This document shows positions 1 through 8,439 of a DNA stretch of 20,370 nt, piece after piece (positions within the stretch are counted from its first letter, which is position 1; the number at the start of each line of letters is the position of its first letter). Below the pieces are notes generated by a model that did not search any database, had not been told where the DNA came from, and worked only from the letters and a program-made list of their open reading frames with translations. Source of the stretch: Ramicandelaber brevisporus (lineage: Eukaryota; Kickxellomycota; Ramicandelaberales; Ramicandelaberaceae); contig MU602735.1 of NCBI GenBank assembly GCA_025201865.1, positions 1-20,370 of the forward strand, given 5' to 3'. The position numbers and the translations under genes were made by a program.

Positions 1-30
1 GACAGCAGCAGCAGCAGCAGCGGCAGCAAC
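1..30 (+). repeat. CAG-type trinucleotide repeat
   Basis: A run of CAG/CAA/CGG-type triplets is read in the AGC phase as serine in the partial membrane protein. It is the first of several CAG/CTG tracts in the window. Confidence 0.7.
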
Positions 31-309
31 AACAACGACGACTCGATCCGCGGCGAGCTTGTGAGCTGGTGCGTCGACAACAGCGAGGTCGTGCTCTTTG
101 CAGCGTCGCTCGCCGGCTACTACTTCTTCCGGCGCCAGCTTCCCCACATGCGGCGCGAAACCGCCACCTTCCTGTTCCTGTTCCTCGTGGTGCTGTGCAT
201 CTTCTCGCGCGCATTCTACGTGCTGGCATTTGTGCTTGTTGCGGCGATTGCGTTCAGCATTGGCTACGAGGAGCGCGGCATCCGCAGTGGCCTCGAGTTC
301 AACAGCTAA
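1..309 (+). CDS. C-terminal end of a multi-pass membrane protein (5' partial)
   Basis: The frame is open from the first base and ends at TAA 307-309, so this is the last 102 residues of a protein that begins outside the window. It starts with a Ser/Asn/Asp-rich linker encoded by CAG-phase repeats (residues 1-15). A hydrophobic segment follows at about residues 29-43, then a short basic loop, then a long hydrophobic block at about residues 54-88 that could be two closely spaced membrane helices with an Arg between them. The tail is short and polar. I do not recognise the family; an integral membrane protein of an internal membrane or the plasma membrane is all that the sequence supports. A GTG at 61 is not a credible eukaryotic start because the frame is open upstream. 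Confidence 0.6.
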   Translation, partial: DSSSSSSGSNNNDDSIRGELVSWCVDNSEVVLFAASLAGYYFFRRQLPHMRRETATFLFLFLVVLCIFSRAFYVLAFVLVAAIAFSIGYEERGIRSGLEFNS

Positions 310-868
310 TCCAACCACATTTGATCACACTTAACCACATTCAATCACATCCACCATCTTCATTCATTATCATCGCTGTCATTAAAGCCGTTTTGGCGGC
401 CGTTTCCTGCATTTCGCTTTTGATTGCGATACTCTTTCGCCAGCGAGATGTGTCAGCCTTGTTTACGGCGCACAGGGGCTGAATGTCGCGAAATCTGACG
501 AGATCCTTGAGCTGTTTCATATCTTGAACACAAGGCGTGTTTTAGAGAGTGTACGGCTTGTGTAATCTGGTGTCTTCCTACTGGGCCATCACGGCATATC
601 CAATTGCCGCCTGTAATTTTCACGCAGTCCTGAAGTCAACTCCAGTTATCTTCATCAATCTCTAACTCTAGCCACATTCTTGTGCTCGCCCAAGCAAGCT
701 CGCATAAACATGTGTCGCTCCTCTTCCCACTTCAGCCATCTCACCATCCGGCTATCCAGACATCACATCAAGAACTTCATCTTTTCCTTACGCCGACTTA
801 TTCACACCAGCTCACGCGCTTTCCCTCGAAGACTCATCTCCTTTCGCTCTACCAAGTTCTTTGCTTAC
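310..868. other. Intergenic region (3' flank of membrane protein, 5' flank of CAP gene)
   Basis: About 560 bases without a supported gene. A degenerate 20-bp direct repeat lies at 313-332 and 333-352 (AACCACATT core, 15 of 20 positions equal by eye). The part from about 640 to 868 is CT/CA-rich, like the 5' leaders of other genes here. I see no tRNA or other RNA gene. Confidence 0.5.
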
Positions 869-1495
869 ATGAAACTTCTCACAAATGTTTTCTCCATTGT
901 GGCTGGAGCGGTGGCACTTCTGGTCGCATTTCACACCCCCTCAGCTCTTTCCAATGCATACGGTGGGAACGCGATGTGCTGTCTGATCAACAGATACCGC
1001 GCTTCACGTGGGCTGCCTGCTCTCCGCTATGCAGCTTGCGGTGATTCTGTCTCTGTCGAAAGCGCGCGACTCCAAGCCAGCTACCACAGACAGGGCCACT
1101 ACCTCTCTGGCCCCCTCTACATGATGTACTCTGTTTGCCAGATTCCACCGTACTACTTTGTTCAGTGCGCTGCAGGTTCTAATGTGTGGAGGACGGATTA
1201 CGATGCTGTCAGCGCGTGGATTGGTCACTTTGAACACCGTGTGTTGCTTGAGAGTACCGCCATTAATCTGTGCTCCGGCGGAAGCATGGACGGTGCTGAG
1301 GGTCACCCGTACTTTTCGTTTGATGGGTTTGCTGTTCACCCGTGGTATGCTGCCCGCTTTCCAGATCCTTGCCAGGTGACATTCCTCGATGCCAGGCTCA
1401 ACATGACTGCTGGTAATGCTACTGACATTCCGTTTACCGCTCCCACCATCGTGACTTCGACATCAGCCCCAACTATTACAACCTCGGCTCGCTAA
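869..1495 (+). CDS. Secreted CAP-domain (SCP/PR-1-like) protein
   Basis: The 208-residue product starts with a clear signal peptide (basic n-region, hydrophobic core about residues 8-21, likely cleavage near residue 30), then a CAP-like domain. The segment CLINRYRASRGLPAL (38-52) matches the first helix of CAP proteins. A region with QGHY (75-78) and the AVSAWIGHFEHR stretch (113-124) match the conserved second half, where CAP proteins carry a trp/his motif before the last strands. Seven cysteines suggest disulfides; two N-glycosylation sequons lie at N178 and N183, and the tail is Ser/Thr-rich. Fungal CAP proteins act outside the cell, and some (yeast Pry family) bind sterols; that role here is inference. 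I chose ATG 869 because it gives the signal peptide; an in-frame ATG at 710 would add 53 Arg-rich residues. Confidence 0.7.
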   Translation: MKLLTNVFSIVAGAVALLVAFHTPSALSNAYGGNAMCCLINRYRASRGLPALRYAACGDSVSVESARLQASYHRQGHYLSGPLYMMYSVCQIPPYYFVQCAAGSNVWRTDYDAVSAWIGHFEHRVLLESTAINLCSGGSMDGAEGHPYFSFDGFAVHPWYAARFPDPCQVTFLDARLNMTAGNATDIPFTAPTIVTSTSAPTITTSAR

Positions 1496-1858
1496 CAAAA
1501 AAAAATCGCGCAATGTAAATAGCTTGTAATATAATCCTCGCTCTTCTGTATTAACCCGCTTTCTCATGTTTAAATTGCTCACTCGAAAATACTCACGCCT
1601 AGAAACGCCTATCATGTGGTTAGTTCCCATGACGGCCAGGAGGATTTTCTCTGTTGCTGAGCAAACAGGATCGTCATCACAACATCCCGCACAACCGCCA
1701 AGTTGCTGTTCGAAATGATACAAAAGGACACCTCTTTTCCCTTCTTCGTTCGTTTGCTCGTCTTCTTCGTTTGTCTACAAACAAACCCGCTGCCTTTATT
1801 CCCCTAGCCCCTCCTCCAACAGTCCTTTATCCTTACTTTCATTGCTTAACTCTCTCAC
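1496..1858. other. Intergenic region between CAP gene and beta-propeller gene
   Basis: About 360 bases with an A-run and AT-rich 3' flank after the CAP stop codon, then a CT-rich leader (about 1735-1858) running into the next start codon. No coding or RNA gene is supported. Confidence 0.5.
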
Positions 1859-2965
1859 ATGAAGTTCATTACCACTTCCTTTGCTGTACTTGTCGCCGTT
1901 GCTGCCGCTACCGTCTCTGCTCAGCAATGCGCGCGTGCTATCGACGAGTTCGCTGTTCCGAATGCCGCCCAGACTCACGAGCTCGTCCGCATGCCCGGCA
2001 CTCGCACACTCGTTATCTCTCAAATGTCCAATTCTGTGATGGTCAAGGCTCAGTATGACGCCGAGGAGCGTGTTGTTGACACTGCCGCACACAGTATGGG
2101 TCTTGCCACTGACGGCCTGCACGGCGTTACTCTCTCTACCAAATTCAATGATCGCATCTGGATGACCAAAGAGTACGCCAACCAGTTGATCCGCGTTCAT
2201 CCACACGGTGAGTACATTGGCACCGCGCCAGTGATTGAGCAGGTTATTCCGATCCCAGCTCCAGGCAAAGGTCCGCACTACGTTGGTGAGTACGGTGATT
2301 ACGTCTGGTCAACACTCAAGGAAAGCGGGCATGTCGTTCGCATCAACTACAACGATATCAATGATTACAAGATCTGGGAGGTAACCAAGAATCCAATTTT
2401 CATTGCCCAGCATCCTGCCAACCAGAAGTTCTACGTATCTTGCGACGCGTCCAGTCAGATCCACGTCATTAACCCAAACTCTGCCACAACGAAGGTGCTA
2501 TCCACAACGGATAACGGTGGCGCTGAGACTCCAGCTGGCCTGGTGGCGGGTCCAAACAATGCCGTCTGGTTTGTCACGGCCGGCACTAAAGACAAGGGCA
2601 CTGGCAAGTTTGGCTACATTGATACGGATGACAATATCACATTCTTCCAATTGACCATCCCAATTGGCAAAGATGCCTCTCTGCTGCACTTGGCGTTTGA
2701 TGACCAGCAAACTAGCAAGAAGAATCCAGGTGTGTGGCTGCTGTCATCGTCAGTTATCAAGCCAGATGCCATTGACGCCATCATCCGCGTTGACTTCGAT
2801 CCAACCTACACCCACATCGTCCATGAGGAAATTGCAGTCCTGCCAACTCAGGGTAACAAGGCCCATCGTCTTCTTCCTCTCGAGAAGCGTATTTTTGCTA
2901 CTGAACTGGCCACTTCTCGCGTCGCTGCATTGAACTACACGCCAAACTGCCCGTGGTTAGTCTAA
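1859..2965 (+). CDS. Secreted beta-propeller protein, virginiamycin B lyase-like
   Basis: The 368-residue product has a textbook signal peptide (residues 1-21, cleavage after Val-Ser-Ala) and then repeated propeller blades. Four are easy to align: residues 88-113 (HGV...RIWMTKEYANQLIRV), 140-163 (HYVGEYGDYVWSTLKESGHV), 180-204 and 227-254 (AGLVAGPNNAVWFVTAG). The pattern of a small hydrophobic start, a Gly-Pro/Asp turn, a W/F strand and an N-x-I-x-R/Y ending is that of the Vgb/streptogramin-lyase and SMP-30-like propellers. Bacterial Vgb linearises streptogramin B antibiotics, but its fold is shared by many proteins of other or unknown function, so an enzymatic claim is not warranted. It lies downstream of another secreted protein on the same strand. 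ATG 1859 is the first in-frame ATG and is preceded by a CT-rich leader. Confidence 0.7.
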   Translation: MKFITTSFAVLVAVAAATVSAQQCARAIDEFAVPNAAQTHELVRMPGTRTLVISQMSNSVMVKAQYDAEERVVDTAAHSMGLATDGLHGVTLSTKFNDRIWMTKEYANQLIRVHPHGEYIGTAPVIEQVIPIPAPGKGPHYVGEYGDYVWSTLKESGHVVRINYNDINDYKIWEVTKNPIFIAQHPANQKFYVSCDASSQIHVINPNSATTKVLSTTDNGGAETPAGLVAGPNNAVWFVTAGTKDKGTGKFGYIDTDDNITFFQLTIPIGKDASLLHLAFDDQQTSKKNPGVWLLSSSVIKPDAIDAIIRVDFDPTYTHIVHEEIAVLPTQGNKAHRLLPLEKRIFATELATSRVAALNYTPNCPWLV

Positions 2966-3160
2966 GCAAAAAGAACAAAATACACTCGCTCATTTAATCT
3001 TTGTTAATGTTTTACAATCGTTTTTTTCTTTGAAAAAGACTTTCAAAAAGAATGTAGTACTGAAATCTTGGCATTCGACTGTAGAACTTCAAGCGCATGG
3101 CCTGAACACTATGCACGAGAGAGTGCGACTAGCATTTTTATACTTCCATTGATACCCAGG

Positions 3161-3213
3161 TCTCCCTCCTTCCTTTCTCTCTTCTCTCTTCTCTTTTTTT
3201 TTTCTTCTCTCTC
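3161..3213 (+). promoter_or_regulatory. Pyrimidine (CT) tract upstream of the tetraspan gene
   Basis: A nearly pure C/T stretch on the coding strand, about 190 bases before ATG 3400 and 20 bases after a TTTTTATA sequence. CT-rich tracts near transcription starts are common in filamentous-fungal promoters; a promoter role here is inferred. Confidence 0.35.
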
Positions 3214-3330
3214 GGAGTTACAGGGTCACTTGCCAAGCATAGCATAGCCGTCCTTCGAAATTCTACCTTTTTCTTACAACTCTTCCTACGCTGGTCAACA
3301 TACAAATAACACAGCACCTTGCAACAGCTC

Positions 3331-3351
3331 CATACTCCATACTCCATACTC
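3331..3351 (+). repeat. Three tandem copies of CATACTC
   Basis: Exact 7-bp unit repeated three times in the presumed 5' leader of the tetraspan gene. Confidence 0.85.
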
Positions 3352-3399
3352 CGTACCTTCTATTCCTTGTCAGCTCTATCTTTTTTTTTCAAACTTCAA

Positions 3400-4041
3400 A
3401 TGTCGGCTCGCTTTCTCTTTGCCCTTTCACTTCTCAACACACTCTCAGCTGTGGCCATCATAACGCTTGTAGGACTGACACAGACAGCTATCAATAATTT
3501 CCGCGATGACCGCCGCCCTGACAACAGACGTCCTATCCTGGGCGACAAGGATTTAGTCCCGTTCGTAGCTGGCTGGACTTACTTTGCAGGTGCTGTCACA
3601 ATCCTGGTTGGACTGTCGATCATGGTAGGTATGCCGTGGCGCATGCGCTCTCATGGAACGGTAGCCGCCTCAACGTATGCATTCCCTCAAGGTCAAGCTG
3701 AAGAGAAGAACCTCCAAGGGATCCGAACCAGGCTGTTTGTACCCATTGTGGTCGCCGTGGCCTCGCTGGCTCTTGCAATGCTCTGGGCAGTGTCATTCGG
3801 AGTGCTCTATCGCAACGGAGTCCCTGTGCGTCTTGGCGCTGATTGCCGCCGTGAAGAAGTACTGGGCCGGCTGAGCGGCAACATTGTGAGAGCGTGTCGT
3901 TATACCAAAGCCTTTGAAATCCTGATTCCGGTTGAGATGGGCATGTGGCTTATCTCTGCAATCGTGGCGGGCATTGCTCATTTCAAGAAGTCCAACCATC
4001 ACACTGTTGCCAATGATGACGATGATGACGATGCCAACTAG
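3400..4041 (+). CDS. Small four-helix membrane protein, family not recognised
   Basis: The 213-residue product has four hydrophobic segments at about residues 5-28, 53-78, 111-137 and 173-194, so both ends are predicted on the same side. The loop between helices 1 and 2 is short and Arg/Asp-rich, the loop between helices 3 and 4 contains two cysteines (149, 166), and the tail ends in a run of six aspartates. Layout and size recall small tetraspan proteins such as MARVEL or Sur7/PalI-type fungal proteins, but no diagnostic motif is visible, so no function is given. ATG 3400 is the first ATG in the frame; the open frame upstream only starts with TTG and reads through the CT-rich leader. Confidence 0.65.
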   Translation: MSARFLFALSLLNTLSAVAIITLVGLTQTAINNFRDDRRPDNRRPILGDKDLVPFVAGWTYFAGAVTILVGLSIMVGMPWRMRSHGTVAASTYAFPQGQAEEKNLQGIRTRLFVPIVVAVASLALAMLWAVSFGVLYRNGVPVRLGADCRREEVLGRLSGNIVRACRYTKAFEILIPVEMGMWLISAIVAGIAHFKKSNHHTVANDDDDDDAN

Positions 4042-4144
4042 AACCACTCTACACGTTGTTGCTACATTTGTTTTTTCTTCCTTCTTTTAAACTTTGTATC
4101 TAATATTCCAGCTCAGTTTGTAGAGACTGTTTATTTGTTTACAT

Positions 4145-4190
4145 TTTTTCCAACCTTTCTCTTTCTCTTTCTCTTTCTCTCTATCTCTCT
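4145..4190 (+). promoter_or_regulatory. Pyrimidine tract in the kinesin-5 5' leader
   Basis: TTTCTC-type repeats make a C/T-only stretch 85-130 bases before ATG 4276. Probably a promoter or 5' leader element, judged by its position and its recurrence before other genes here. Confidence 0.35.
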
Positions 4191-4275
4191 GTGGTTTCCT
4201 CCTGTAAACAAACATTTTTTTTTATCAAAACAAAGGAAATCTTCTTTCATCACAAGCACACAAAGACTCAACGAA

Positions 4276-7200
4276 ATGTACAACGGAGCAGGACAGCTTG
4301 GAATACACGGCGGTAATCCTGCACGAGCCGGAGCACTTCGCCACGCATCGAGTGCATCCAGCCTGGGCAGCTATCGCAACAACAGCAACAACCACAGCTA
4401 CCACCACAGTCATCACGGTGCAGACGCTTCTTCATCTTCAGTAGGTGTTAGCAACAATAATAACAACAGCCGTAGTAGTAATCGAGATGAGAATGAGACT
4501 AATATCCAAGTGGTGGTTAGATGCCGTGGCCGCAATGAACGTGAAATTAGAGAGAACTCGCCAGTTGTGGTGGTTATTCCACAGGGAAACAGTTCAGAGT
4601 CAGCATACAATATGAATTCCAGCTCGTATAGTTATAATAGCCGAGAAAACACGAGTACATTGTTTTTGCGAACCCACCCAATGGACAAGACAATGGGCAA
4701 AACGTATTCATTTGATAGAGTGTTTGGACAAGATGCGACTCAGATTGAAATCCACGAAGAGATTGTGGTTCCTATTCTGGAACAAGTGCTATCTGGCTAC
4801 AATTGCACTATATTCTGCTATGGCCAAACTGCAACTGGCAAAACATACACAATCCAAGGTGACTTGGGCGATGGAGTTGATACAAACAGTGTACGAACTA
4901 GCATTGGTGGAAGTGTTTCGGGAAAGATTAATTTGGGACCACATGCAGGCATTATCCCGAGATCATTGGATTATCTCTTTTCAAGATTGCAAAAGGACTT
5001 TGGAGAGTATTTTATGAAAATATCATGCTTGGAGTTGTATAATGAGGAACTGTGTGATTTGTTAGGCGAAGATGCTGAAATTGAGAATTTAAACTTAGCC
5101 ATTAACAGCAGTAGTAATAATAACAGCAATCATAATATAGCTACACGAAAATTGAAGATATTTGAAGATGGAGCTAAAAAAGGAAGAGTGCAGGTTGCAG
5201 GATTAGAGGAAGTGTTGGTTAGTAGTGTGTCAGATGCAATTAGCTTATTGCAGAAAGCAGCAACTCGGAGAAAGATAGCAGCAACAAAATGCAATGATAA
5301 GAGCAGTCGATCTCATGCGATATATACAATCACAGCCCATACTCGAGAAGCAACGCCAGAAGGAGAAGAGTTGTTGAAAATAGGAAAGTTAAATTTGGTG
5401 GATTTGGCAGGATCGGAAAATGTGGGAAGATCAGGAGCAGAAAATAAAAGAGCACGTGAGGCAGGAGTAATTAACCAATCACTGTTGGCATTAGGAAGAG
5501 TGATAGATGCACTGGTAGAGAAAACACAGCACATTCCTTACAGAGAATCCAAATTAACTAGATTGTTACAAGATTCATTGGGTGGTAGTACTAGAACATG
5601 CATCATAGCCACCATCAGTCCAGCCAAAGTTAATATTGATGAAACCAACTCTACTTTAGATTATGCAAATAGAGCCAGAACTATTAGAAACAAGCCAGAG
5701 ATTAACCAGAGAATGTCCAAAAAGGTTATCATCAGAGAATTGGAAACTGAAATGGAAAGATTGAGAAGTGATTTACAATTGGCTAGAGATAAAAATGGAG
5801 TCTATTTGCATCCTGATGAATACACTCGTTTATTAGATCAATTGCAATCAAACGAGGATCTGATCAATGATCAAAATAGGCAGTTGAATTTGAACGATGA
5901 GCAGTTAAAGTTGAGTGAATCTCAAAAGCTGGAGTTGAAATACAAATTGGAGAATAAAGAGAATGAATTGATTAGTACTCAAAATGAGCTTAATTCAACA
6001 ATGCGTGATTTGCAACAAACTAGATCCACACTGAGCACAACAGTCAGACAACTCACTGAAGAGAGACACATCAGAGCAGCCCATGCATCAACTGAAGAGG
6101 AGCTAAACACTGTAGCCACAACTCTCAAGTCAAGTCTCACTGAAGCTACATCTGACTTGTCATTGATGCATGATAAATTAAACCGAGTGCATGCAGCCAA
6201 AGAGCTTGCTTCACACCAGCTCTCAGAAATGCGCAATTCAATCACAAATCACTCGCAGGCATTTAGTCAACAGCTGAGTGCAATGTTGGACATGCAAAGA
6301 CAAACTGCATCAACTCTATTGACTAATGCAAAGGCATTTATCAGTGATTCATCGGAGAGACTAGTTAAAAGATCTGAGGCATCTGATTTGTTTGTTGGGA
6401 AATTACGCACGCGTGGCGACACTTTGGATAATGAAGCTCGGAGTGCATTTGAGCACTTGACAAGTGAACTGAGTGCAATTCGAGGATACCATGGAGAATT
6501 GGCCAATTATGCAATGAACTTTATTGATAATGTATTGGATGAGTCTGCTCAAAAGATTGTTGGCTTGCAAAACGATGTAAAGCAAAATTCGTCCAGCATT
6601 TCCACTGAACTGCTGTCTTTGGAGCGCACCATCAATTCAGTCACTCGCACAGTCTCGGCCGCATGTACTGATGCGCATTCAGCCATCACAGAGTTGGCTA
6701 ATGATATCAAGCGTACAGCAGCCACTCACAACCAGCGTGCAACTCAGCTGGTTTCACAGATGGATGAGGACTTGGAGAATGAAACAAAATCAATCAAGAA
6801 AGAGGGCGACGCCATAATAGATGAAGTGCGTAGAATGGTGGATGTGTTTATTAATAGACATTCAAATGCAATGAATCAATACAAATCATCAATCACTACA
6901 TCTGTGCAGTCACTGGCTAATGAAACTGATTCATTCTCCTCTCGTGGAGCTACTTTAATGACTCGAATCGGATCAACTATTGAGTCAATGAACACTTCAG
7001 TCACTAATGACATCTCATCCATCAACAAGTCCATTGAAAGCTCATCAGCAATCAACAAATCGGCCCAGCAATCTTATCTCAAGACAGCCGATGACATCCA
7101 TGCTGTGATTGATGAACTTGCAGACAACCACCACAATAGAATGCAGCAGCTAACTACAAAGACTGTCTCTGCAATTGACTCGGCGGTTACATCCATTGAG

Positions 7201-8334
7201 CCAATCCGATCAACAATGGCCAAAGGCGCTCAAGAGCTGGTGTTTGCGGTCTCTGAAAATGTCGAGGCTAGCAAGGCTGCGGACACAGCACAGCACAATG
7301 AGATGGCTAAAGCATGGGTTCACTCAATTGAGACTGGAGTTGCTGAAGACATGGTTGGTAAGCAGACTGCTAGTGCTGTGCAAGCAACACTGTCCGACAT
7401 CAACTCTTTGGCCACCAATTGCTCCGCATCAATCAATGATCAAGTCGTGCCAACTCTTCATGGAACAGCCACTGGCGCAACGCCTATCCGTCGCAGCATT
7501 GCTACAATTGGAAGCTGGAAACGCACTCGTCCTCATGATGAGCTACGTCGAGAGTTACACAGTGATGACTCCAGTGCTCTGCGAAGTGCATTGAAGCGGC
7601 CCAATGGTGCAATGTTGAGCGATGTTGAAGATTCTGCTGGTTTATCCCATGTTGGCGGCATGTCAATGGCATCCACCTTAATCAATGATGACGATGAGGA
7701 TCCAGACATCACATTCCAGCCAAAGAATCGGTCGACAAAACGCCGCAGCGGTGACAAGGAGCGCTCTGTTTCATTCGATGAGTCTGCCTTCGCTGACCAC
7801 AGTGACAGTGACGGAACTGTTGCAGCTACAACTGATGGTGAGTTGACACAAGACGAGTCCTCGCGTTCACATTATCTCCCAAGCTCATCCACAGCTAGCA
7901 CACCTTACTCTCGTTCCCGCTATCAACAGCGGTCCAAGCTTCCCGGCAGTGCAATGAGATCAGCCAGTCGCCCAAAGAGTCGTACTGCCCACAACCTGGT
8001 TGACCCCGCCAGCAGCGCCGATGAAAGCACCGGCTACAATTTTGATGGCCCTCGTCCAGCCAGTCGGATGCAGTTTGGTCGAATGGCCACCATCTCGTCT
8101 GAAGCAGCAGCGGCAAGCACTGAAACACCCGGCTCACCTGCTGTTTCACTCATGTCCAAGATGCGCCGTGTTGCTGCCGCAGCCAATCCAAGGGCGACTC
8201 GTATTGGCGCATCAGCATTTGGCGCAGGCTATGTCTCGGATTCTGGCCGGTCCGATCCCGAGGAATCCTCAGCAGTTACCACAACAGCTGCTCGTCGCGT
8301 CGTCAAACAAAATGTCAAGCGTCACAAGGCTTAA
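4276..8334 (+). CDS. cut7: Kinesin-5 (BimC/Cut7/Eg5) mitotic motor
   Basis: The 1352-residue product is a plus-end motor that cross-links and slides antiparallel spindle microtubules. The first 75 residues are Asn/Ser/His-rich. The motor spans about residues 76-475: P-loop GQTATGKT (183-190), switch I NDKSSRSH (340-347), switch II DLAGSE (376-381), and the AGVINQSLLALGRVI and LTRLLQDSLGG helices. The family is fixed as kinesin-5 by the neck, with NKPEINQRMSKK followed by a coiled coil containing KNGVYLHPDEY, matching the KNGVY segment of Eg5. A long coiled-coil stalk runs to about residue 1060. A degenerate BimC box follows, with Thr1069 in TPIR, a CDK consensus site. The tail is Ser- and Arg/Lys-rich. 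ATG 4276 is the first in-frame ATG. No intron is seen. The motor part is visibly richer in A/T-ending codons than the tail. Confidence 0.95.
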   Translation: MYNGAGQLGIHGGNPARAGALRHASSASSLGSYRNNSNNHSYHHSHHGADASSSSVGVSNNNNNSRSSNRDENETNIQVVVRCRGRNEREIRENSPVVVVIPQGNSSESAYNMNSSSYSYNSRENTSTLFLRTHPMDKTMGKTYSFDRVFGQDATQIEIHEEIVVPILEQVLSGYNCTIFCYGQTATGKTYTIQGDLGDGVDTNSVRTSIGGSVSGKINLGPHAGIIPRSLDYLFSRLQKDFGEYFMKISCLELYNEELCDLLGEDAEIENLNLAINSSSNNNSNHNIATRKLKIFEDGAKKGRVQVAGLEEVLVSSVSDAISLLQKAATRRKIAATKCNDKSSRSHAIYTITAHTREATPEGEELLKIGKLNLVDLAGSENVGRSGAENKRAREAGVINQSLLALGRVIDALVEKTQHIPYRESKLTRLLQDSLGGSTRTCIIATISPAKVNIDETNSTLDYANRARTIRNKPEINQRMSKKVIIRELETEMERLRSDLQLARDKNGVYLHPDEYTRLLDQLQSNEDLINDQNRQLNLNDEQLKLSESQKLELKYKLENKENELISTQNELNSTMRDLQQTRSTLSTTVRQLTEERHIRAAHASTEEELNTVATTLKSSLTEATSDLSLMHDKLNRVHAAKELASHQLSEMRNSITNHSQAFSQQLSAMLDMQRQTASTLLTNAKAFISDSSERLVKRSEASDLFVGKLRTRGDTLDNEARSAFEHLTSELSAIRGYHGELANYAMNFIDNVLDESAQKIVGLQNDVKQNSSSISTELLSLERTINSVTRTVSAACTDAHSAITELANDIKRTAATHNQRATQLVSQMDEDLENETKSIKKEGDAIIDEVRRMVDVFINRHSNAMNQYKSSITTSVQSLANETDSFSSRGATLMTRIGSTIESMNTSVTNDISSINKSIESSSAINKSAQQSYLKTADDIHAVIDELADNHHNRMQQLTTKTVSAIDSAVTSIEPIRSTMAKGAQELVFAVSENVEASKAADTAQHNEMAKAWVHSIETGVAEDMVGKQTASAVQATLSDINSLATNCSASINDQVVPTLHGTATGATPIRRSIATIGSWKRTRPHDELRRELHSDDSSALRSALKRPNGAMLSDVEDSAGLSHVGGMSMASTLINDDDEDPDITFQPKNRSTKRRSGDKERSVSFDESAFADHSDSDGTVAATTDGELTQDESSRSHYLPSSSTASTPYSRSRYQQRSKLPGSAMRSASRPKSRTAHNLVDPASSADESTGYNFDGPRPASRMQFGRMATISSEAAAASTETPGSPAVSLMSKMRRVAAAANPRATRIGASAFGAGYVSDSGRSDPEESSAVTTTAARRVVKQNVKRHKA

Positions 8335-8439
8335 ATCTCCCCTCCTCCAACAGTTTACTCGCGTCTGTATGTGTGTATGTGTTTTTTTTTTACTAACTTT
8401 TATTTATGGCTTTACTTACAACTTTTTAAAAACTGTGTA
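8335..8439. other. Convergent intergenic spacer between kinesin-5 and NAT9
   Basis: 105 bases separate the two stop codons. T-rich stretches on both strands suggest that both transcripts end in or across this spacer. Confidence 0.5.

Larger units (their letters stand above)
2966..3399. other. Intergenic region with pyrimidine tract and short tandem repeat
   Basis: About 430 bases with no supported gene. It holds T-runs after the propeller gene, a TTTTTATA stretch at 3135-3142, the CT tract at 3161-3213 and the CATACTC repeat at 3331-3351, all upstream of the tetraspan gene. Confidence 0.5.

Noticed and set aside
1796-2278. Minus-strand open frame of 160 codons
   Set aside because: It is the antisense of the secreted beta-propeller gene, which has a signal peptide and blade repeats on the plus strand.
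7175-7594. Plus-strand open frame of 139 codons inside kinesin-5
   Set aside because: It is a shifted frame within the kinesin stalk and tail with no start context or motif.
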